Part shown: positions 58,494-64,000 of the stretch, piece by piece
Position numbering within the stretch: the stretch's first letter is position 1
Layout of the letters: every line of letters begins with the position of its first letter
NCBI GenBank assembly: GCA_004431415.1
Contig: QPMI01000129.1
Span: 124,001-188,000, forward strand
From: Cyanophora paradoxa
Lineage: Eukaryota; Glaucocystophyceae; Cyanophorales; Cyanophoraceae
DNA length: 64,000 nt
Direction of reading: 5' to 3'
Translations under genes and position numbers: made by a program
Notes under the pieces: generated by a model
What the model was told of the DNA's origin: nothing
Seen by the model: only the letters and a program-made list of their open reading frames with translations
Database searches by the model: none

Positions 58494-59720
58494 CTACTTG
58501 CGCCGGGGCTTGGCCTTGCCCTTCGCAGGCGGCGGGAGGGCCTTCGGCTTCGTCTTTGCTGCCTTCGCATTCGCAGCCGCGCCGCGCTTCGCCGCCGGCT
58601 TGCGCCCGCCGCCGGCCGCCCGCACCAGCGCGGAGGCGGGCGCCGGCGCGGGCGCCGCGTGGGGCGGGGGCTCCCGCGCCGAAGACGCCGCGGACGTCTG
58701 CGCATGCGCGGACCGGAGGGGCGATGAGCACAAGCGCTTGCAATTGTGCCTGCCACAGAACAGATCCAAGCAAGCGCGCGGGCTCCCCTCACCTCCGAGG
58801 TGTTGAGGACGTACGTGGCGACGCCGGGGACCAGCTCTGCGGACTGGCTGTCGCCATTCCAGCCCGCTGCAGCCGAAGCGCGTGCGCCCGCCTCGCGCGC
58901 CTCGGCAGCCGCGGCGCGCGCCTCGGCCGCAGTCGCGCGCGCCTCGGCATTCGCAGCGGCGAACACGGCCTGTCGCGCGAGCGCATCAGCAAATTAAACA
59001 AATTGTGCGTCAACATGCAATTGCAATATCCAGACGCAGCGTACCGCATCCGCCCGCGCGGCCTCGCGTTTCGCGCGCTCGTCCGCTTCAGCGGCGACCG
59101 CAGCGAACTGAGAGCGCACCGTGCGCGCTAAATTAGCTCCCCTAACGTTGAGATTTCATGCGCGCGAGGTACGGCCGTGGTCGAATTACCTCGTCGCAAA
59201 GGTTCGCGGCCTCCATCTTCGAGCGCGAGGCCCGCTGCTCCGTACGCTCTAAATCTCGGCCAGCGAGGAGCAGCTTCTGCGCTCGCCGCGGCCAGGTCAA
59301 TGGCCAGGCCAATCCTTCTCGAGGAACAGACCGCGTTACGAACATTTGCCAGAAGTTCCAGTGCCCGGTCGAGAATCGCCTGCAAAGGGTGTGTGCGAAG
59401 GATCAGCGAGAGTTGAACAGCGGCTCGCGCGCGCGCGCGCTTGCAATTGGGCATTGCGCATACAATCGGCGCGCGCCGGCTAGAGCTCGCGCGCGGGGTG
59501 ACGAGAGCAGCAGAGCGTGCACGTGCAGCATGCGGCACAAGCGCACCTCAACGGAAGGATCGCGCGTCGGAGACGAGCGAGCCTCGGCCGATCCGTAGCT
59601 TGAGCCGTCAACGTCGTCTGCAATTCGAATTGGGCAACGGCGAGCGAGGGGCGGGCGCAGAGGACACGGGCCTTCATAGTCTTCGCCGAACGCGTCGAGG
59701 GGCTCGGGGACGCTCCGCAT
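58494..59720 (-). CDS. Coiled-coil protein with basic C-terminus
   Basis: Seven exons (59672-59720, 59547-59617, 59344-59379, 59190-59276, 59045-59107, 58793-58969, 58494-58697) sum to 228 residues in frame. The start is MRSVPEPLDAFGEDYE, followed by an acidic, Ser-rich part. A helix with AILDRALELLAN and LLLAGRDLERTEQRASRSKM continues into FAAVAAEADERAKREAARA and an Ala/Glu/Arg heptad region (EARATAAEARAAAAEAREAG). Then comes a hydrophobic AELVPGVATYVLNTSE-like segment and a Lys/Pro/Ala tail (NAKAAKTKPKALPPPAKGKA) that could bind nucleic acid or an acidic partner. Family unknown. It converges on GPA-like copy 1 (116 bases apart) and diverges from copy 2. One intron (after exon 1) is GC-AG. 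Confidence 0.65.
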
Positions 59721-60074
59721 GTTTGGAGATGATGGCCGGGTACTGGTCCGATTCGCGGCTGGGGGGTACAGTCGGCTCGTACCGGAAGGTGAGAAGGCTT
59801 TAGCAGCGGTCCGAATCCCGTGCCCGTGCTTTCCCCGAATCCCGCGCCGAAGCCGACGCGTTCTGGGTGTTCTTGCGGGCATCCGTCGTCGAGGCCGTTA
59901 GGCGGTCTGCAGTTTTGTGAGGCGTCGCTAATGCTGGTCGGCGCAGTTCGTTTAAAGACACCAAGATGACTCAGCTCTCGGCGTCGGAGCTGAGTGCGTC
60001 GTTTTCCGCAAAGCATTTCCCGCCCCTGCTTACAACCGCCCGGCCGCGGCGACCAAACAGAGCAGCTTCGCGAC
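59721..60074. other. Divergent promoter region
   Basis: It separates the coiled-coil gene (minus) from GPA-like copy 2 (plus). An upstream ATG at 59967 opens a short frame but joins nothing convincingly. Confidence 0.4.
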
Positions 60075-60902
60075 ATGGCGACGAACTTTGTCTTCGGTGA
60101 TGATGCGGAGGTGCGCCTCCGCCCGCTGGCCCGCCCATTTGCGTTCGCTCATTCGGAGGGTCGGCGGTTAGAAGTACACGTGGGAGCAGTACAGCCAGCA
60201 CATCAAGGCGATTCAGGGCGGTAAGCTCACCGAGGGCCAGAAGTGGCTCGTCGAGAAGTGCGAGTTCGACTCGGTACGGTTGCCCTCCCTCCGAACCGCC
60301 CGCTGCGCACCCCTCCGCCGACTCGCGCCCGCAGCACAAGTTCATGGCCCTGGACAGCGCCCCCGCTGACGGCCGCCTGAGCCTTAAGGAGTTCCACAAG
60401 CACAGTGCGCGAAGTGCCGGGTCGCGAAGCGCAGCGTGCGCGAGCCGACGCGGCTGTTGCGCAGTCGATGGCATGAAGGACCTGGCTTCGCACGTGAACT
60501 CCGCGGCCGTCGAGGGCCTGCCCGTCGACGTGCGCCCGCCCGCCGGCCCCTCCCTCGCGCTGCTGCCCTCGTGCGGCGCCGTGCCGATGGCCGCCGCGCA
60601 GATGTTCGGCGCCGCCGCCCCGGCTGCGGAGCCGGCGGCCCCAGTGGAGGAGGAGCCGGCGGCCCCGGTGGAGGAGAAGCCGGCGGCTGAGCCCGTCACC
60701 GAGGAGCCCGCGAAGCCGACTGAGGAGGAGGCGGCCGAGGAGGAGGCGACCGAGGAGGAGGCTGCCGCCGACGCCGAGGGCGCTGACGCCGAGGAGGAGG
60801 AGGAGGAGGAGGAGGAGGAGGACGATGATGAGGATGATGAGGGTGAGCGGGGGCTCTTAAAGTTTTAAAGCTCTCGCCTTTGGTAAAGACCCCGCGGCCG
60901 CA

Positions 60903-60937
<35 letters not shown>

Positions 60938-62430
60938 TGATGATGACGATGACGATGAGGAGGAGGAGGAGGAGGAGGAGGGCGAGGAGGCCGAGGCCGA
61001 GGCGGAGGGCGAGGAGGAGGCCGAGGCCGAGGAGGCTGCCCGCGACGTGAGCGGGGGCGCTTGTGGGGGCGAGGTGGCTGTGCGCGGGCCCTGAGGCGGG
61101 GCGCACGCAGTTGCCGGCGCTGACCCTCGACGACTACAAGGCGCTGGAGGCGTCGGACCCCGCGGCGCTCAACGCGCAGGTGGGCGAGGGCGGGCGTCCT
61201 CCACGGCCCCTGCGCCCGCGCGGCTGACGGGCGGGGCGGGCAGCTGGCGACGTTCCTGGGCCTGGAGGAGGGCGCGGCCGGGAAGAGCTTCGACGAGATC
61301 AACGAGGTGATCAAGACGAAGAGCGCGGCCCCCAACAAGAGCGCCTTCGAGCAGTACGCCTTCGAGGTCAAGGCTCTCTCCCCCATCCCCGACGTGCGCC
61401 CGCCCCGCCCCGTCCCTTCCTGTGCTCGCGTGCGCGCCGGCCCGGCTCACGCGACGTTTCTCTTCGGGCGGGGCAGGAGGCCCGCAGCTTCCTCGACGCC
61501 AACGGCGACAAGGTCCTCGACTACTCCGAGCTCATCGGCGCCCTCTCCGCCGTGCGCCCGCCCCCGGCCAGCGCCATCGATCATCTCAGTCCGCTGACGG
61601 GGCCGTTCCGCGCCGCCGCAGAGCCCGTCGGAGGAGGCCCCGGCGCCCGCCCCGGAGGCCCCCGCGCCCGAGGAGGCCCCCGCGCCCGCCCCGGAGGCTC
61701 CCGTGCCCGCCCCGGAGGCTCCCGCGCCCGAGGAGGCCCCCGCGCCTGCCCCGGAGGCCCCCGCGCCCGAGGAGGCTGCCGAGGAGGAGGAGACTGATGA
61801 TAAGGAGGAGGACGAGACTGATGATGAGGAGGAGGAGGAGGAGACCACCGAGGAGGCGGCCGCGGGCGAGACCGAGGAGGCCGAGGCGGAGGAGACCGCC
61901 GAGGCTGAGACCGCCGAGGCCGAGACCGAGGAGGCCGAGGCCGCTGAGGCCGAGACCGAGGAGACCGAGGCCGCTGAGGCCGCCGAGGGCGAGGAGGTCG
62001 AGGCCGAGGCTGATGATGAGGAGGAGGAGGCCGAGGGCGAGGAGGCCGAGGCCGAGGAGGCCGCGACCGACGAGGAGGCGGACGCGACCGAGGAGGCCGC
62101 CGAGGAGGACAAGGAGGAGGAGGCCGCCCCGGCTCCCGCGCCGGCTGGCACGCCCGCCTCGGAGGCCGACGCGCCGGCGTCGGAGGAGGAGGGCAAGGAG
62201 GAGGAGGAGGAGGAGACCGAGGAGGTGGACATGTCCGAGCTCGCGTACGCCATCGGCGACGCCCCCGTCGAGTCCGGCGCCGGCTCCTCGTGCATCGTGC
62301 GCCCCGCCCCGCCCCGCCCCGCCCCGCCCGCCAGCCCCGCCGACTCGCCGCCGTGCAGGAGGCGTCCGAGGAGGCGATCCCGGCCGAGGAGGTCGCCGAC
62401 TTCGCCGATGACGGTTTCTCGTACCTGTAA
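60075..62430 (+). CDS. EF-hand, Glu/Pro/Ala-rich protein (GPA-like), copy 2
   Basis: Eleven exons sum to exactly 565 residues: 60075-60110, 60172-60273, 60335-60404, 60465-60529, 60602-60842, 60904-61046, 61111-61179, 61244-61393, 61477-61551, 61622-62296 and 62359-62430. The start is MATNFVFGDDAE. Next is KYTWEQYSQHIKAIQGGK and a calcium-site-like segment MALDSAPADGRLSLKEF that parallels one in copy 1. A long acidic block holds about 30 Asp/Glu in a row. Then come LTLDDYKALEASDPAALN, SFDEINEVIKTKSAAPN and an EF-hand with loop DANGDKVLDYSE. The tenth exon is a 225-residue low-complexity region of EAPAPAPE-type repeats and Glu/Ala/Thr runs. The end AEEVADFADDGFSYL shares its last nine residues with copy 1. 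No signal peptide. Probably a high-capacity calcium buffer or matrix protein. Confidence 0.8.
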
Positions 62431-63046
62431 AGGTCTCGCGCCAGCCGCGCAGCGACGCGGCCCTCGACCCGCGTCAAAAACCCGTAGCTCCCGTCAGCCA
62501 GTCAGCGCACTCTGTACACCGCAACGTACCAGTAATCTGCCTCTGGGAGAGCAGCTTGGTCGGGCTAAGCGTGATGCAGCGATTGTGCGCCGGACAACGA
62601 GCCCGACTAGCCGGACAACGCAATTGCAAGAACATGGCAGGCGCGGGTGAATCGCTGATTGCTCGCGCGACGCGTGCGCGGGGCTCTGGGCGGAGGAGCA
62701 TGTAAACTGGCCGGATTCGACCCCTCGTCCCGGACTGCAGTCGTGTACGCTGGTTGGGGGGCCTGGGGCCAGAGGGCGCTGCTGCCGCGGCCGTTCGCAG
62801 ATGCGCGCACCTTCGTTCGCAAATGCACGCGCCTTCGCTCGCAAGTGTACGTTCTTCGTTCGCCGATCACACTGGGGTCTGTGTACCCCCTTCTGGTCAA
62901 AAGGCGCCGTCCCCGCTCCATAGCGACCGCGGTCAGGTGTCGCCGTCGGTTCCGAGCCGCCGTTCCGCGTTCGGCGGGGCCTTTTCTGACAGCGGTGACG
63001 TCGCCGCGCGCGGAGCTTTCCGGCCGCCGTCGGTGGCTGGTTAACG
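62431..63046. other. Intergenic or possible upstream exons of the Fanzor-like gene
   Basis: A plus-strand frame from 62659 to 63069 includes LAGFDPSSRTAVVYAGWG, which loosely resembles the first RuvC motif of TnpB/Fanzor nucleases, at a plausible distance from the domain downstream. I cannot connect it by convincing splice sites. Confidence 0.3.
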
Positions 63047-63492
63047 TTGCGGCTGTGGCCCGCGAATGATTCCTGTGGCGTTTCGGCAGCGCGGAGGCGC
63101 TTGCGTGTGCATATCCGTCGGTGTCGTTGTTTCGTACTTTTGAGCTGGTCCGGCGTTTCGAGCGCGGGTCTTATTCAGGTCAGGCGCTGCGGGCGGAGCC
63201 TCACCAGGGCGACCGCGCGCCAGTTGCTTGCGGGGGGGCACGGCGAGTGCGCCTGGGGGCCTTTCCTCGCCCCCCTCGCCCTCGTGCGCCTCTTGAGGGG
63301 TCCTCTCAGGTTCCGGCGCCGGCTGGAGGAGGCCGCCCGGCACGGAGAGTGCGAGGTCCACCTGGTCCTCGAGCACTACACCTCCAAGACGTGCGGCAAC
63401 TGCGGTCGGCTCAACGACCGGCTGCGCGGGAGCAAGACGTTCCGCTGCCCCCACTGCGGCGTCGTGATGGACCGCGACTGGAACGGGGCCAG
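63047..63492 (+). CDS. Fanzor/TnpB-like nuclease, C-terminal portion
   Basis: The C-terminal 60 residues carry the hallmark of the OrfB/TnpB zinc ribbon and last RuvC motifs: LVLEHYTSKTC (the Glu of RuvC-II), two CxxC pairs (CGNC and CPHC) and DRDWNGAR (the Asp of RuvC-III). Upstream, FRRRLEEAARHGECEVH fits the helix before RuvC-II. TnpB and its eukaryotic relatives Fanzor are RNA-guided DNA nucleases tied to transposons. Only part of a typical 400-700 residue protein is seen. The frame reaches a GTGAGC donor at 63493, so an exon with the usual NIL continuation may follow, but the next 500 bases are satellite. The start of this exon is not known; the piece may be a fragment. Confidence 0.6.
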
Positions 63493-63518
63493 GTGAGCCT
63501 TAGCTGCCAGGCTTAAAG

Positions 63519-64000
63519 GCCGATCGTAATTTCCCCGATCGTTACTCTAGCGATCGTAACTCGATCGTAACTCTAGCGATCGTAACTCGGGGGCTTGCCT
63601 CTAGATCTAGCCCGGGCTTTTGCCTCTAGCCATCGTAATTTTCCCGGTCGTTACTCTAGCGATCGTAACTCGATCGTAACTCTAGCGATCGTAACTCGGG
63701 GGCTTGCCTCTAGATCTAGCCCGGGCTTTTGCCTCTAGCCATCGTAATTTTCCCGGTCGTTACTCTAGCGATCGTAGCTCTAGCGATCGTAACTCGATCG
63801 TAACTCTAGCGATCGTAACTCCTCTCGCGATCGTAACTCCCGGCTTGCCTCTAGCGATCGTGACTCCTCCGGTCGTAACTCTAGCGATCGTAACTCCTCT
63901 AGCGATCGTAACTCTAGCGATCGTAACTCCTCTCGCGATCGTAACTCCCGGCTTGCCTCTAGCGATCGTGACTCCTCCGGTCGTAACTCTAGCGATCGTA
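63519..64000. repeat. CGATCG-rich satellite with higher-order repeats
   Basis: The basic word is close to TCTAGCGATCGTAACTC. It is arranged in at least two higher-order units: a 109-base unit starting at 63541, 63650 and 63759, and a 108-base unit starting at 63821 and 63929. The array runs to the window end. Confidence 0.93.

Noticed and set aside
61447-62295. Minus-strand Ser/Ala-rich frame
   Set aside because: Antisense of the Glu/Ala repeats of GPA-like copy 2; no splice or domain support.
63519-64000. CRISPR-like array
   Set aside because: The repeats are adjacent without unique spacers of constant length and the context is eukaryotic; it is a satellite.

Overview
The window is nuclear DNA of a very GC-rich eukaryotic microalga. 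Nearly every gene is cut into short exons by introns of about 50-90 bases. These introns typically begin GTGCGCC (or GC instead of GT), are filled with CCCCG-type repeats, carry a CTGAC-like branch site and end in CGCAG. Many introns (roughly 20 of those resolved) are GC-AG. The GC content, the abundance of GC-AG introns and two Glu/Pro/Ala-rich EF-hand proteins recalling the coccolith-associated GPA protein point to a haptophyte. A plant-type TOM20 would also fit a green or other alga, so the lineage is an inference. Exon coordinates were worked out by hand from reading phase and splice signals; where the exons sum to an intact frame I say so.

Layout. 1-5 kb: a lysine-rich protein cut by the window edge, a small unknown protein and an EF-hand protein with an acidic tail, all on the minus strand. 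5.2-14.7 kb: a glutathione S-transferase-like protein, a 16-exon bacterial-type aspartyl-tRNA synthetase with a targeting-like N-terminus, a plant-type TOM20, a protein with four CxxC pairs and a mitochondrial-looking protein with possible TraB similarity. 14.9-17.2 kb: a 300-base inverted repeat whose arms each carry two identical tRNA-Lys(CTT) genes, with a small coiled-coil gene in the loop. 17.4-20.2 kb: a membrane-anchored DBH-like copper type II monooxygenase. 21.2-29.1 kb: a complete-looking, intron-rich, much less GC-rich Helitron coding for an HUH Rep plus PIF1-type helicase, with an array of 57-base exon/intron repeat units near its 5' end. 29.5-30.8 kb: a large fold-back repeat.

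31-42 kb: a polytopic membrane protein and a giant soluble-adenylyl-cyclase-like protein (two cyclase domains, ATPase module, helical repeats), both minus strand. 42.8-48.2 kb: a long unknown low-complexity protein, DDRGK1/UFBP1 (UFMylation) and a divergent small two-helix membrane protein sharing a 68-base promoter with it. 49.2-53.5 kb: an unusual secreted-ectodomain / transmembrane / RING-finger protein. 54.0-62.4 kb: three EF-hand genes, two of which share an identical C-terminal tail and EAP-rich low complexity, plus a coiled-coil gene. 63.0-64 kb: the C-terminal part of a Fanzor/TnpB-like nuclease running into a CGATCG-rich satellite.

Functionally the region is a mix of organelle biogenesis and translation (AspRS, TOM20), calcium/cAMP signalling (EF-hand proteins, bicarbonate-type cyclase), ER/protein modification (DDRGK1, RING protein), oxidation chemistry (copper monooxygenase, GST) and mobile DNA (Helitron, Fanzor-like, fold-back).
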